Source of the DNA: Hymenobacter polaris
GTDB taxonomy: Bacteria; Bacteroidota; Bacteroidia; Cytophagales; Hymenobacteraceae
Length of the DNA stretch: 64,000 nucleotides
NCBI RefSeq assembly: GCF_012927305.1
Contig: NZ_JABBGH010000001.1
Coordinates: forward strand, 558,001-622,000
Direction of reading: 5' to 3'
The translations under genes and the position numbers were made by a program. The notes beneath the pieces are model-generated. The model saw only the letters and a program-made list of their open reading frames with translations. It was not told the origin of the DNA and ran no database searches. Below, one piece after another: positions 43,013-51,086 of this stretch; the first letter of the stretch is position 1, and every line of letters starts with the position of its first letter.

Positions 43013-43330
43013 TTAGTAGTAGCGGGCGGCACCCCGTTCTAGCGCGGTAGCGCAGAGCGAGGTGAGGGCCACAGTCAAAACAATAAAAAGCAAGGAAACG
43101 GTACCAGCTAGTACGCCACCCCCAATCAGCACCAGGCCCATCAGCAGCAGGCAACTGCCCACCCACTTGTTTAAGCCTGTTAGATTCTGCGCCTTTTCGG
43201 GATAATAGCCCTTAATAGGCAAGCCGCGCAATTTGTTTTGCCAAATGCGGATGCCAAAATAAATGGGTACCATTCCGAGCAGGCTCCAAAAGAAAATGCC
43301 CGCTGCCAGCGCCACTTGCTGAATACTCAT
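43013..43330 (-). CDS. small predicted membrane protein
   Basis: A 105-residue protein with a first membrane segment (VALAAGIFFWSLLGMVPIYF), a basic loop (NKLRGLPIKGYYPEKAQNLT) and two more hydrophobic segments (CLLLMGLVLIGGGVLAGTVS, LLFIVLTVALTSLC). I do not recognise a family. It lies between the pccB 3'-end fragment and the M42 peptidase gene on the same strand. Confidence 0.7.
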   Translation of the reverse strand: MSIQQVALAAGIFFWSLLGMVPIYFGIRIWQNKLRGLPIKGYYPEKAQNLTGLNKWVGSCLLLMGLVLIGGGVLAGTVSLLFIVLTVALTSLCATALERGAARYY

Positions 43331-43348
43331 ACCTGCGGCCGAAATAGG

Positions 43349-43437
43349 TTACAACGGAATATTCCCGTGCTTTTTGCGCGGCAGGGTGGCTATTTTGTTT
43401 TCTAGCATCTTGAAGGCGCAGATGAGCTTTTAGCGGA
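43349..43437 (-). pseudogene. displaced copy of the pccB 3' end
   Basis: These 89 bases match the last 89 bases of pccB (43985-44073) with about 13 differences and no gaps. In frame they encode the same tail ([20 protein letters not shown], then PL and a stop), preceded by a TAA where pccB has CAA, so they are not translated as part of a gene. The two copies bracket the DUF4258/YgiT cassette as direct repeats. Confidence 0.88.
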
Positions 43438-43455
43438 TTTGGGTTTCAGAAAGGG

Positions 43456-43686
43456 CTAGCTAGCCATCCGCCAACGGCTAACCTCTACTTCGGCGCCTTT
43501 GGCAATGGCAGCTTCGGCGCGCTCATACAGCTGCTCGGCCACGTCGGCGCTCAACTGGTAGTCGCCGCAGTTTTGGCACACGCGAGCTGGCACCAGCTTG
43601 AACACGACCACCGCACCATTGTGCTCCAGCGTAACGGTGGCGTAGCCGGGTTCCAGTTCGCCGGTTTTGCAGAGAGTACACAGCAT
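43456..43686 (-). CDS. YgiT-type zinc-finger protein (MqsA N-terminal-like)
   Basis: A 76-residue protein with CTLCKTGEL near the N-terminus and CQNCGDYQLS near residue 37, two CxxC knuckles that bind one zinc as in the N-terminal domain of MqsA antitoxins. The C-terminal half is helical (VAEQLYERAEAAIAKGAEVE); a DNA-binding helix-turn-helix is missing, which is usual for the short forms that pair with DUF4258 proteins. The ATG lies 7 bases after the natural end of the DUF4258 frame, so the two form one small operon. Confidence 0.85.
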   Translation of the reverse strand: MLCTLCKTGELEPGYATVTLEHNGAVVVFKLVPARVCQNCGDYQLSADVAEQLYERAEAAIAKGAEVEVSRWRMAS

Positions 43687-43693
43687 AAAGCAG

Positions 43694-43978
43694 TTACGTT
43701 ATTTTTTGGGTAAAGGTATTGTCCCACCGTAGCGGGCCGGGCCGATAGGCGGTTATAACTACGCATAAGCCGTTGCTAGCATTCTAGGCAACTACTACGT
43801 GCAACGGCTGCTGGTTGGGAAATGCCAGCAGCAGAACACTAGGATAGGGCTTATCAGTGGGATAAGAGGCGATTTCCTGCCCATGCTCCACTGCAAAGCG
43901 CACGTCAGCAATAGGAATCTGCCGGCTAAACAGCCGTTGCACCACGTGCAGGGTGAGGTCGAGGCTGCTACACTGCAT
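43694..43978 (-). pseudogene. DUF4258 toxin-like gene with in-frame amber codon
   Basis: The start encodes LTLHVVQRLFSRQIPIADVR, then GQEIASYPTDKPYPSVLLLA and PLHVVVA, all typical of DUF4258. A TAG at 43784-43786 stops it after 64 residues. The same frame goes on with LCVVITAYRPGPLRWDNTF, which is the normal DUF4258 C-terminus, to a TAA at 43694. Full length would be 94 residues. DUF4258 proteins commonly precede a YgiT zinc-finger partner and are thought to be toxins related to small RNases. A single base change (for example GAG to TAG) explains the break; readthrough is possible. Confidence 0.82.
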
Positions 43979-43984
43979 CGCTGC

Positions 43985-45559
43985 CTACAACGGAATATTC
44001 CCGTGCTTTTTGCGGGGCAGCGTAGCCACTTTGTTTTCCAGCATCTTAAATGCGCGGATAAGCTTTTGGCGGGTCTGCGCGGGCATAATTACCTCGTCCA
44101 CGAAGCCGCGGTGGGCGGCGCGGTAGGGCGTGGCGAATTTCTGCTGGTAGTCGTCTACTTTCTCTTGCAGCTTGGCGGCGGGGTCCTCGGCCTGGGCAAT
44201 TTCGCGCTTGAAAATGATTTCGGCCGCGCCCTTGGCGCCCATCACGGCGATTTCGGCCGAAGGCCAGGCGTAGTTGAGGTCGGCGCCGATGTGCTTGCTG
44301 TTCATCACGTCGTAGGCACCGCCGTAGGCCTTGCGGGTGATGACGGTGATGCGCGGCACGGTGGCCTCGCAGAAGGCATAAAGCAGCTTGGCGCCGTTGG
44401 TGATGATGCCGCGCCACTCCTGGTCGGTGCCGGGCAAAAAGCCGGGTACATCCTCCAGCACCAGCAGCGGGATATTGAACGAGTCGCAGAAGCGCACGAA
44501 ACGGGCGGCCTTGGTGCTGGCATTAATGTCGAGCACGCCCGCCAGCACCGCCGGCTGGTTGCCCACAATGCCGATGCTGCGGCCCCCTAGGCGGGCAAAA
44601 CCCACCACAATGTTTTCGGCAAAGGCGGCGTGCACTTCCATAAACGAGCCCGCGTCCACGATGCCTTCCACCACCTCGCGCATGTCATAGGGCTGGTTGG
44701 CATTGTCGGGGATGAGGGTGTCGAGCGCCGGGCGGCTCTCGTCCTGCCCTAGGGCGTAGGGCAGGCTAGAAGCCGTTTCCTCGCAGTTTTGGGGCAGGTA
44801 GCTCAGTAGCTGCTTGAGCTGCTGGATACACACTACCTCGTTGGCCGCCGTGAAGTGCGTGACGCCGCTCTTGGCCGAGTGGGTGCTGGCGCCGCCCAGC
44901 TCCTCGCTGGTCACTTCCTCGTGGGTCACGGTCTTCACCACGCTCGGGCCGGTCACGAACATGTAGCTCGTGTGCTCCACCATCAGAATAAAGTCGGTGA
45001 TGGCCGGCGAATACACCGCGCCGCCCGCGCAGGGCCCCATAATGGCCGAGAGCTGCGGCACCACGCCGCTGGCCAGGGTATTCTTATAAAAGATGTCGGC
45101 GTAGCCCCCCAGGCTCACCACGCCCTCCTGAATGCGGGCGCCGCCCGAGTCGTTAAGGCCAATCACGGGCGCCCCGTTCTGCAGGGCCAGGTCCATGATT
45201 TTAACGATTTTCTCGGCGTGGGTTTCGCTCAGCGAGCCGCCAAACACCGTGAAATCCTGCGAGAACACGTACACCAGCCGGCCCGCAATGGTGCCGTAGC
45301 CGGTCACCACGCCGTCGCCGAGGTAGTGCTCCTTGTGCAGGCCAAAGTCGGTGGCGCGGTGCATCACAAACTTGCCGATTTCCTCGAACGAGCCCGCGTC
45401 GAGCAGCAAATCGAGGCGCTCGCGGGCCGTCAGCTTGCCTTTTTTGTGCTGGGCTTCCATGCGCTGGGCACCGCCGCCCAGCAGGGCTTCCTGGTTTTTG
45501 GCGGCCAGCAGGTCAGTTTTCGAAATCGTGGGGTTAGCGGCTACGTGGGGGTCGGCCAT
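43985..45559 (-). CDS. pccB: acyl-CoA carboxylase beta subunit (propionyl-CoA carboxylase type)
   Basis: The carboxyltransferase subunit (524 residues) moving CO2 from carboxybiotin to propionyl-CoA or a related acyl-CoA. Landmarks are [20 protein letters not shown], the N-half acyl-CoA binding site [36 protein letters not shown], and in the C-half carboxybiotin site [40 protein letters not shown] and the tail [10 protein letters not shown]. No biotin carboxylase or biotin carrier gene is adjacent. ATG 45559 follows a G-rich tract on the other strand; the longer frame to 45616 is low complexity. Its 3' end is duplicated at 43349. Confidence 0.92.
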   Translation of the reverse strand: MADPHVAANPTISKTDLLAAKNQEALLGGGAQRMEAQHKKGKLTARERLDLLLDAGSFEEIGKFVMHRATDFGLHKEHYLGDGVVTGYGTIAGRLVYVFSQDFTVFGGSLSETHAEKIVKIMDLALQNGAPVIGLNDSGGARIQEGVVSLGGYADIFYKNTLASGVVPQLSAIMGPCAGGAVYSPAITDFILMVEHTSYMFVTGPSVVKTVTHEEVTSEELGGASTHSAKSGVTHFTAANEVVCIQQLKQLLSYLPQNCEETASSLPYALGQDESRPALDTLIPDNANQPYDMREVVEGIVDAGSFMEVHAAFAENIVVGFARLGGRSIGIVGNQPAVLAGVLDINASTKAARFVRFCDSFNIPLLVLEDVPGFLPGTDQEWRGIITNGAKLLYAFCEATVPRITVITRKAYGGAYDVMNSKHIGADLNYAWPSAEIAVMGAKGAAEIIFKREIAQAEDPAAKLQEKVDDYQQKFATPYRAAHRGFVDEVIMPAQTRQKLIRAFKMLENKVATLPRKKHGNIPL

Positions 45560-45560
45560 T

Positions 45561-45585
45561 GGGGGAGGGTGGGAGGGTAAGGGGG
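45561..45585 (+). other. G-quadruplex motif at the pccB start
   Basis: On the plus strand five G-runs (GGGGG A GGG T GGG A GGG TAA GGGGG) follow with loops of 1-3 bases, directly upstream of the pccB ATG. A related, inverted G-rich stretch (GGAGGGTAAGGGGGGCAGGG on the minus strand) lies at the 3' end of the glycosylase gene, about 45660-45680. Confidence 0.7.
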
Positions 45586-45679
45586 TAGGAGTTGGGACGG
45601 GGTTGGCTGCTCGCAAACTCTGCCCAAAGGTAGGTCGAGCGCAAAAATACCCGCTTAAACCCCTGCCCCCCTTACCCTC

Positions 45680-46366
45680 CTAAACTCCTGCTCCTTCCCA
45701 GCCCATTTCCTGGTTGGGGCCCGGCGGGTTGTCGAGCGAGCGCCACAGGTACTTGCAAGCCAGGGTGCGGTAGGGGCGCCAGCTTTCGGCAATAGCCAGC
45801 ATGCGCTTTTGCAGGGCCCGGCCGGTTTCCTCCAGCTGGTAGTGCTTGCGCATGGCGTTCTGAATGCCCAGGTCGCCCTCGCTGAACACGTCGGGCTGGT
45901 CAAGGGCGAACATCTGTAGCATCTGGGCCGTCCAGCGCCCCACGCCCCGAATGGCGGTCAGGTGTTGGGTAAACGCCTCGGCGTCGAGCTGGCTCAGGTG
46001 CTCATAGTCGAGCAAGCCGCGCTCCTGGTACTCGGCAATGGCTTTCATGTAGCCAATTTTTTGGCGCGAGAGGCCCGCCTCGCGCAGCTCGTCCTCGCTC
46101 AGCAGCAGCACCTCCCTAGGCTCGGGATAGCCATCGGGCCGAAACAGCGCCGCAAAGCGCCGCCAGATGGCCGCCGCCGCCTTGGCCGAAATCTGCTGGC
46201 TGACAATGGCGCGCAGCAGCGCCAGGTACAGGTCTTCGTGGGCGGCCGGGCGCACCGGGCCGTTTACGCTGGCGATGGCGTGGGCCAGAATGGGGTCGGC
46301 CTGGCGGAGGTGGGCGAGGGCCGCCGCATGCCAGTGGGGTTCGGGAGGTGAGGAAGGGGTTTCCAA
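45680..46366 (-). CDS. DNA-3-methyladenine glycosylase (AlkA-like)
   Basis: A 228-residue HhH-GPD base-excision glycosylase removing alkylated purines. RAIVSQQISAKAAAAIWRRF comes first, then the helix-hairpin-helix LTAIRGVGRWTAQMLQMFAL near residue 140 and the catalytic Asp in VFSEGDLGIQNAMRKHY. WRPYRTLACKYLWRSLD closes the domain. The final residues (PGPNQEMGWEGAGV) come from a G-rich stretch that mirrors the one before pccB and are not conserved. It lacks the N-terminal domain of E. coli AlkA, as usual for short forms. Confidence 0.9.
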   Translation of the reverse strand: METPSSPPEPHWHAAALAHLRQADPILAHAIASVNGPVRPAAHEDLYLALLRAIVSQQISAKAAAAIWRRFAALFRPDGYPEPREVLLLSEDELREAGLSRQKIGYMKAIAEYQERGLLDYEHLSQLDAEAFTQHLTAIRGVGRWTAQMLQMFALDQPDVFSEGDLGIQNAMRKHYQLEETGRALQKRMLAIAESWRPYRTLACKYLWRSLDNPPGPNQEMGWEGAGV

Positions 46367-46378
46367 GGTAAAAACGGG

Positions 46379-46425
46379 CTAGGCGGGCAGCGGGCGCGGC
46401 CAGAAACTGAGCGGGCCCCGCCTAG
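46379..46425. repeat. inverted repeat upstream of the glycosylase gene
   Basis: CTAGGCGGG (46379-46387) and CCCGCCTAG (46417-46425), loop 29, fill the gap between the phosphoesterase stop and the glycosylase start; the right arm contains a CCTAGG. Confidence 0.55.
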
Positions 46426-46428
46426 GCC

Positions 46429-47079
46429 TCATATATCGGTGAGATAAGTAGCTACGGCAACAACTTCGAGTATCTCGCCGGTTTCACTCAGGCGCAGGCC
46501 GGTGAGGTGCCCGCCCATTGCGGCCCCGGTATCGAGGTAAATGGCGTTGGCCGCCACGTCAAAGTACGGCTCATTATCGTCGGTGGGCGTGTGGCCCACT
46601 ACCTGCAGCTTGCCCAGGTTTTGCAAGGGGCCGCGCCGCCACAGCACGCCCTCGCCGTTGGTCGGGTCGGTGGGGCTGGGCACGTCGGCAAAGCCCGCGT
46701 GCGAGAACAGCAGGTGCTCGGTTTCGTAGAACAGCGGGCGCCGGCCGAGCCACGCAGCGTGGGCGGCCAGCAGGGTGGGGTGGCGCCGGTACTGCTCGAG
46801 CGTGGCCCGGCCGCCCCAGCCCAGCCAGGCGCGGTAGGGGCCGCTGGGCCCCACGTGCTCGGCCATGGCCCAGTCGTGGTTGCCCTGCAGAAACACGGTG
46901 CGGTCGGGAAAATCGCGGCTGAGCTGGCAGCACAACTCCACGGTTTCGGGCGAGTAGTTGCCGCGGTCTACCAGGTCGCCGAGCTGCACTAGCACTTCTT
47001 CGGCGGGGCGCCAGTCCGCTAGTAACTCGCGCAGGGTGTGCAGGCAGCCGTGCACGTCGGCTAGTACAAAATACTGCAT
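46429..47079 (-). CDS. calcineurin-like metallophosphoesterase (PrpE/ApaH-like)
   Basis: A 216-residue serine/threonine-phosphatase-like enzyme with the full metal set: DVHG (8-11), GDLVDRG (about 34-40), GNHDW (66-70), His in FSHAGFADVP and GHTPTDD. It resembles bacterial PP2A-type phosphatases and diadenosine tetraphosphatases; the substrate is not known. Start ATG at 47079 begins directly with the first strand (MQYFVLADVHGCLHTLRELL). Confidence 0.9.
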   Translation of the reverse strand: MQYFVLADVHGCLHTLRELLADWRPAEEVLVQLGDLVDRGNYSPETVELCCQLSRDFPDRTVFLQGNHDWAMAEHVGPSGPYRAWLGWGGRATLEQYRRHPTLLAAHAAWLGRRPLFYETEHLLFSHAGFADVPSPTDPTNGEGVLWRRGPLQNLGKLQVVGHTPTDDNEPYFDVAANAIYLDTGAAMGGHLTGLRLSETGEILEVVAVATYLTDI

Positions 47080-47126
47080 AGCATAACTGGGAAGGTAGCA
47101 AGTGCCCTAGGGCCAGTTGGGAGGGC

Positions 47127-48419
47127 CTAGGGGGCCGCGGTAGCGCGGGTAGGGACCGCGTCTGAGGAGGCGTTGCCCACGCCCAGCCGGCGCACCAGCG
47201 GCCCAATGGTGAGCCCTTGGCCGATAATAGAAAACACGACAATCACGTACGTAATGCCCACCAGCAGCTCGCGGGGGGCGCTATCTGGCAGCCCGAGGGC
47301 CAGCGCCACCGACAAGCCTCCGCGCAGGCCGCCCCAGGTGAGCACGGCCACGCCGTGCTGCGAGGGCCGGAACAGCTTGCTGCTCTTGAGAATAGCCAGC
47401 GACGACGATACGGCCACCAGTCGCGCCGCCAGCACCACCGCAATGGCCACCACGCCCGCCCCCATAATGCGCCCCGTGATGGGTAGCACCAGCGCCTCCA
47501 GCCCCACCAGCACAAACAGCACCGCATTAAGCACCTCGTCCACCAGCTCCCAGAATTTATCGACGTAGCTGCGCGACTCGGGCGAGAAAACGGCCCCCGA
47601 GCGGCTGAAGTGACCCACCAGCAGCCCGGCCACCACCATCGCCAGCGGCCCCGACGTGTGCAGGTGCCGGGCCAGGGCGGTGCCCCCAGCCACCACGGCC
47701 AGCGTGAGCAGCACCTCCACCTGGTAGTTATCGACGGCGCGCAGCAGCCAGGCCGTGCCCAGGCCCAGGGCCGCGCCCAGCGCCATGCCCCCTAGGGCCT
47801 CCTGGGCAAATACGGCCAGGGCGTGGGTTAGCGTCACCTCGCGGGGCCCCAGCTGCGCGATTTCCAGCAGCACCACGAACAGCACGACCCCCACGCCATC
47901 GTTGAAGAGCGACTCGCCCACAATCTTGGTTTCCAGGTTCTTGTTGAGGCGGGCTTTGGTCAGGATGCTGAGCACAGCCACGGGGTCGGTGGGCGAGATG
48001 AGGGCGCCGAATACCAGGCAGTAGCCGAGGGAGGTGGGCAAACCCAGCAGCGGCAATAGGTAGTACATGGCCCCGCCCACCAAGGCCGTGCTAAGCAGGG
48101 TGCCCACCAGCGCCAGCGTGCCCACCGACCAGCCCAGCTTGCCCAGCCGGCCCGTATCGACGTGAATGGAGCCGGCGAAAAGCAAAAAGCCCAGCATCAC
48201 CTGCATGACCAGCGCGTTAAAATCAATTTTGCCCACTATCTGGGCTAGGTCGAGTACGGGCTGCACGCCCAGCCGGGCCAGGCCCACCAGGCTGAGGGAG
48301 GTCAGTAGCCCCAGCACCATTAGGCCAATGGCGGGCGGCATTTTCAGCCAGCGGTGGTTGAAGTAGGCGAAGGCGGCGGCCAGCACCAGCAGCAGCGCCA
48401 GAGCATCGTATAAAGGCAT
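47127..48419 (-). CDS. CPA1-type Na+/H+ antiporter
   Basis: A 430-residue membrane protein with about 12 hydrophobic segments. Landmarks are GALISPTDPVAVLSILTKAR, GESLFNDGVGVVLFVVLLEI (the Asn-Asp ion site) and LTWGGLRGGLSVALALGLPD with the conserved arginine, all diagnostic of NhaP/CPA1 exchangers. It exports Na+ in exchange for H+ for pH and salt balance. The C-terminus is short, without a regulatory TrkA domain. Monocistronic by spacing. Confidence 0.9.
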   Translation of the reverse strand: MPLYDALALLLVLAAAFAYFNHRWLKMPPAIGLMVLGLLTSLSLVGLARLGVQPVLDLAQIVGKIDFNALVMQVMLGFLLFAGSIHVDTGRLGKLGWSVGTLALVGTLLSTALVGGAMYYLLPLLGLPTSLGYCLVFGALISPTDPVAVLSILTKARLNKNLETKIVGESLFNDGVGVVLFVVLLEIAQLGPREVTLTHALAVFAQEALGGMALGAALGLGTAWLLRAVDNYQVEVLLTLAVVAGGTALARHLHTSGPLAMVVAGLLVGHFSRSGAVFSPESRSYVDKFWELVDEVLNAVLFVLVGLEALVLPITGRIMGAGVVAIAVVLAARLVAVSSSLAILKSSKLFRPSQHGVAVLTWGGLRGGLSVALALGLPDSAPRELLVGITYVIVVFSIIGQGLTIGPLVRRLGVGNASSDAVPTRATAAP

Positions 48420-48494
48420 GGGGTAATAGCAAAGAAAACAAAGAGTCGTGGCGCGGCTTATGCAGCCCAGGGGCGCCGCAGCCGGGCAGCCCCG

Positions 48495-49508
48495 CTAGCG
48501 CAGAGCCGTAATGACTTGCGCTAGCTGGGCATCATCCACGTCGAGGTGCGTTACGAAGCGCACCCAGCTGCCCCCAAAGCCGCTGGCCCGAATGCCAGCC
48601 GCCTCCAGCCGGGCCAGGAAGTCGGCCACCGTCAGGCGGCTTTCATCAAGCCGGAAAAGTAAGAGGTTGGTTTCCGGCTCCAATATTTCGGCTACGTAGG
48701 GCAGGGGCCGCAGCGCCTCGGCCAGGCGGGCCGCGCGGGCGTGGTCGTCGGCCAGGCGGGCCACGTTGTTTTCCAGCGCGTACAGGCCGGCGGCGGCCAG
48801 GTAGCCCGCCTGCCGCCACCCGCCGCCCATGAGCTTGCGCAGCCGCCGGCAGCCGCCGATAAACGCGGCCGAGCCCAGCAGTACCGAGCCCACCGGTGCC
48901 CCTAGGCCCTTGCTCAGGCATACCGAGATGGAATCGAACAGCTGCCCGTAGTCCTGGCTGCGCTGCCCGGTGGCCACCAGCGCATTAAAAATGCGGGCCC
49001 CGTCGAGGTGCAGGGCCAGGCCTTTTTCCTTGGTGAGCGCGGCAATGGCTTGCAGGTCGGCCCACGCGTAGCAACTGCCGCCGCCCCGGTTGTGGGTGTT
49101 TTCGAGGCATACCAGCCGAGTGGTGGGGTAATGCACGTTGCCGGTGGGCCGAATGGCGCCGGCAATTTGCGCGGCCGTGAGGCGGCCCCGCTCGCCGGGC
49201 AGCAGCGCCACCGAGGCGCGGGCGTGGTGCATGATGCCGCCCACCTCCCAGAGGTACACGTGGGCCGAAGCCTCGCACACCACCTCCGATACCGGCGCGC
49301 AGTGCGCCATGATGGCCAGCTGGTTGGTCATGGTGCCCGAGGGGCAAAACAGCCCCGCCTCGGTGCCGAAGCGGGCCGCCAGCGTAGTTTCGAGCTGGTG
49401 CACGGTGGGGTCTTCCTCGTACACATCGTCGCCCACCGGGGCGGCCTGCATGGCGGCCAGCATGGCCGGAGTGGGGCGCGTAATGGTGTCGGAGCGCAGG
49501 TCTATCAT
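48495..49508 (-). CDS. ltaE: low-specificity threonine aldolase
   Basis: A PLP-dependent enzyme (337 residues) cleaving threonine to glycine and acetaldehyde. It starts with IDLRSDTITRPTPAMLAAM and GDDVYEEDPTV, has FCPSGTMTNQLAI, LENTHNRGGGSCYAWADL, LHLDGARIFNALVATGQ and the PLP lysine in SISVCLSKGLGAPVGSVL, near residue 200. Length is usual. Monocistronic; the start at 49508 is supported by the conserved MIDLRSDT. Confidence 0.93.
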   Translation of the reverse strand: MIDLRSDTITRPTPAMLAAMQAAPVGDDVYEEDPTVHQLETTLAARFGTEAGLFCPSGTMTNQLAIMAHCAPVSEVVCEASAHVYLWEVGGIMHHARASVALLPGERGRLTAAQIAGAIRPTGNVHYPTTRLVCLENTHNRGGGSCYAWADLQAIAALTKEKGLALHLDGARIFNALVATGQRSQDYGQLFDSISVCLSKGLGAPVGSVLLGSAAFIGGCRRLRKLMGGGWRQAGYLAAAGLYALENNVARLADDHARAARLAEALRPLPYVAEILEPETNLLLFRLDESRLTVADFLARLEAAGIRASGFGGSWVRFVTHLDVDDAQLAQVITALR

Positions 49509-49653
49509 GGAGAGTGGTAGGTTAGGATTGGCTGTTGGCTAACAGCTGCCTAGGGGCTAGGAGCAAGCAAAAGCGGCCAGGCTAAAAAGCCAACCATCAA
49601 CAGCCAAAAGCCAGCAGCGCACAGTAAGGTTTGGAAACTCAAAGGTAAAGCCG

Positions 49654-49661
49654 TATTTTTG
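49654..49661 (+). promoter_or_regulatory. -7 box TATTTTTG with -33 TTTG
   Basis: TATTTTTG at 49654-49661 follows TTTG at 49630-49633 with a spacer of 20 bases, the best full match to the Bacteroidota promoter pattern in this window. The next gene starts 37 bases later. Confidence 0.75.
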
Positions 49662-49698
49662 CGCCTCATTTGCCAGAATCTCAACCGCCCCGGTACTC

Positions 49699-49890
49699 AT
49701 GTCCGTAACCCGCCTCAAGCGTAAGCACCGCAAGAATATTGCCCGTGCCAACAACGAAACCAAGAAAATCAAAGACTTGCTGCGTACCCCCGTGTTGAAG
49801 AACGTGGATTTGGACGAGCTGAAGTCGCGCTTTGGCCAAGCTGCCCCCGAGGCCGCCGCTGATAAAAAAAAAAGCCTGAGCCTGGCGTAG
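49699..49890 (+). CDS. small basic protein, upstream part of an interrupted frame
   Basis: 63 residues with a strongly basic start (SVTRLKRKHRKNIARANNET) and helix DLLRTPVLKNVDLDELKSRF. It ends shortly after an A10 run (49864-49873). With one more A in that run, the frame would continue through a Pro/Ala-rich linker into the 118-codon frame that ends at 50342, giving about 214 residues. I do not recognise a family. Either the 63-residue product is real and the downstream frame is made by slippage, or the break is a mutation or sequencing error. Confidence 0.65.
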   Translation: MSVTRLKRKHRKNIARANNETKKIKDLLRTPVLKNVDLDELKSRFGQAAPEAAADKKKSLSLA

Positions 49891-50342
49891 CGGCCCCCGC
49901 TGCCCAAAGCCAGCAGCCCGCCGAAGCCAAGCCGGAAGGCCTGCTTGATAAAGTAGCCCACGCCGCCTCAGCCGCCGCCGAAGCCGTGCGGCACGCCGCC
50001 ACCGACGCGGCCGATGCCGTAGCCCACAGCAGCGTGGTAGAAAAGGCCAAAGAGGTAGCCACCCAGGCCGTTGATGCCGTGACGCACAGCGCCGCCTTCG
50101 AAGCCGCCCAGCAGGCCGCCCACAACGTAGTAGAGGGTACTAAGCAGGTGCTGAACACTGCCGAGAAGCCCGAACCGGCCGCCGCTCCTGCCGAGGAGCC
50201 CGCTGCCGAGCCCGCCAAAAACGAAGAAGCCAAGGTAAACCAAACCGGGACCGTGGGCTTTGACGAAGCGGAGGCCGTAACCAAGCCAGTGAACCCCGAC
50301 GGCCAGCCCGGCGAGCACCCCAAGCCCGAGATTGAGCTGTAA
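49874..50342 (+). pseudogene. downstream part of the A10-interrupted helical protein
   Basis: In the frame reached by adding one A at 49864-49873, translation runs without stop to 50342 through GVAAPAAQSQQPAEAKPEGL, then amphipathic, Ala-rich 11-residue-like repeats (AADAVAHSSVVEKAKEVATQ, AVDAVTHSAAFEAAQQAAHN) and an acidic Pro-rich tail. It looks like a LEA-like or apolipoprotein-like helix. The first ATG within it is at 49986, with no promoter of its own, so it depends on the upstream frame. Confidence 0.6.
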
Positions 50343-50359
50343 GGCCACTGCCTAGCTCC

Positions 50360-50402
50360 CACAAAAGCCTTCCGCTGCCGCAGCCGGAAGGCTTTTTTGT
50401 GG
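50360..50402. terminator. intrinsic terminator
   Basis: CACAAAAGCCTTCCG pairs with CGGAAGGCTTTTTTGTG across a loop of about 10 bases, with T6. It ends the gene on the plus strand and can serve the convergent phosphoesterase gene. Confidence 0.88.
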
Positions 50403-50423
50403 CCGCGGGCCTAGGGGCCTGGG

Positions 50424-50945
50424 CTAGGCGCCCACGTCGAGCGCCGTGGTGCGGGGGCCTAGCTCCACCACTTGCATGTCCACCACCTTGCCGCGGTCGA
50501 TGCCAAAGCGCAGCATGGTGCGCACCTTATGAAAGCCGTGGCGCCCCGCCGCGCCGGGGTTAAGCACCAGCAAATTGCGCTTCGTGTCGGGCATGACGCG
50601 CAAAATGTGCGAGTGGCCGCATACGAAGAGGCCCGGCTTGGTTTGGGCCAGCAGCTGCTGGGCGGCGGGGGCGTAGTGGCCGGGGTAGCCGCCAATGTGC
50701 GTCATCACCACGCGCAGCCCTTCCACCTCGAAGTCCTGCACCAGGGGCTCGGTGCAGCGAATATCGCCCCCGTCGATGTTGCCATACACCCCCCGAAAAG
50801 TAGGAGCCAGCGCTACCAAATCCAAAATCAGCTCGTTGGAGCCAAAATCACCCGCGTGCCAGATTTCGTCTAGCCCGTGTAGGTGGTGCGCCACGCGCTG
50901 GTCGAAGTAGCCGTGGGTATCTGAAAGCAAGCCAATACGCGTCAT
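50424..50945 (-). CDS. YfcE-type metallophosphoesterase
   Basis: A 173-residue phosphodiesterase of the MJ0936/YfcE family. Metal motifs are DTHG (9-12), HAGDFGS, GNIDGGD, THIGGYPGHY and GHSHILRV, followed by NPGAAGRHG. Family members hydrolyse phosphodiesters with Mn2+; the physiological substrate is open. ATG 50945 begins MTRIGLLSDTHGYFDQRVAH; the longer frame upstream is not conserved and reaches into the divergent Nudix promoter. Confidence 0.88.
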   Translation of the reverse strand: MTRIGLLSDTHGYFDQRVAHHLHGLDEIWHAGDFGSNELILDLVALAPTFRGVYGNIDGGDIRCTEPLVQDFEVEGLRVVMTHIGGYPGHYAPAAQQLLAQTKPGLFVCGHSHILRVMPDTKRNLLVLNPGAAGRHGFHKVRTMLRFGIDRGKVVDMQVVELGPRTTALDVGA

Positions 50946-51086
50946 AGCGCCGCAAAGATGCAACCCGCGCCCCAACTCAGCCGAAAACGCGGCCGCCCCG
51001 TATCTTGCGCAGCGGCCCGCCCTCGGCGCGGGTAGTTGCGTGGTCGCGGGGCGGCAGCTACGACTTTTCACCCGAGAATCTTTCCG

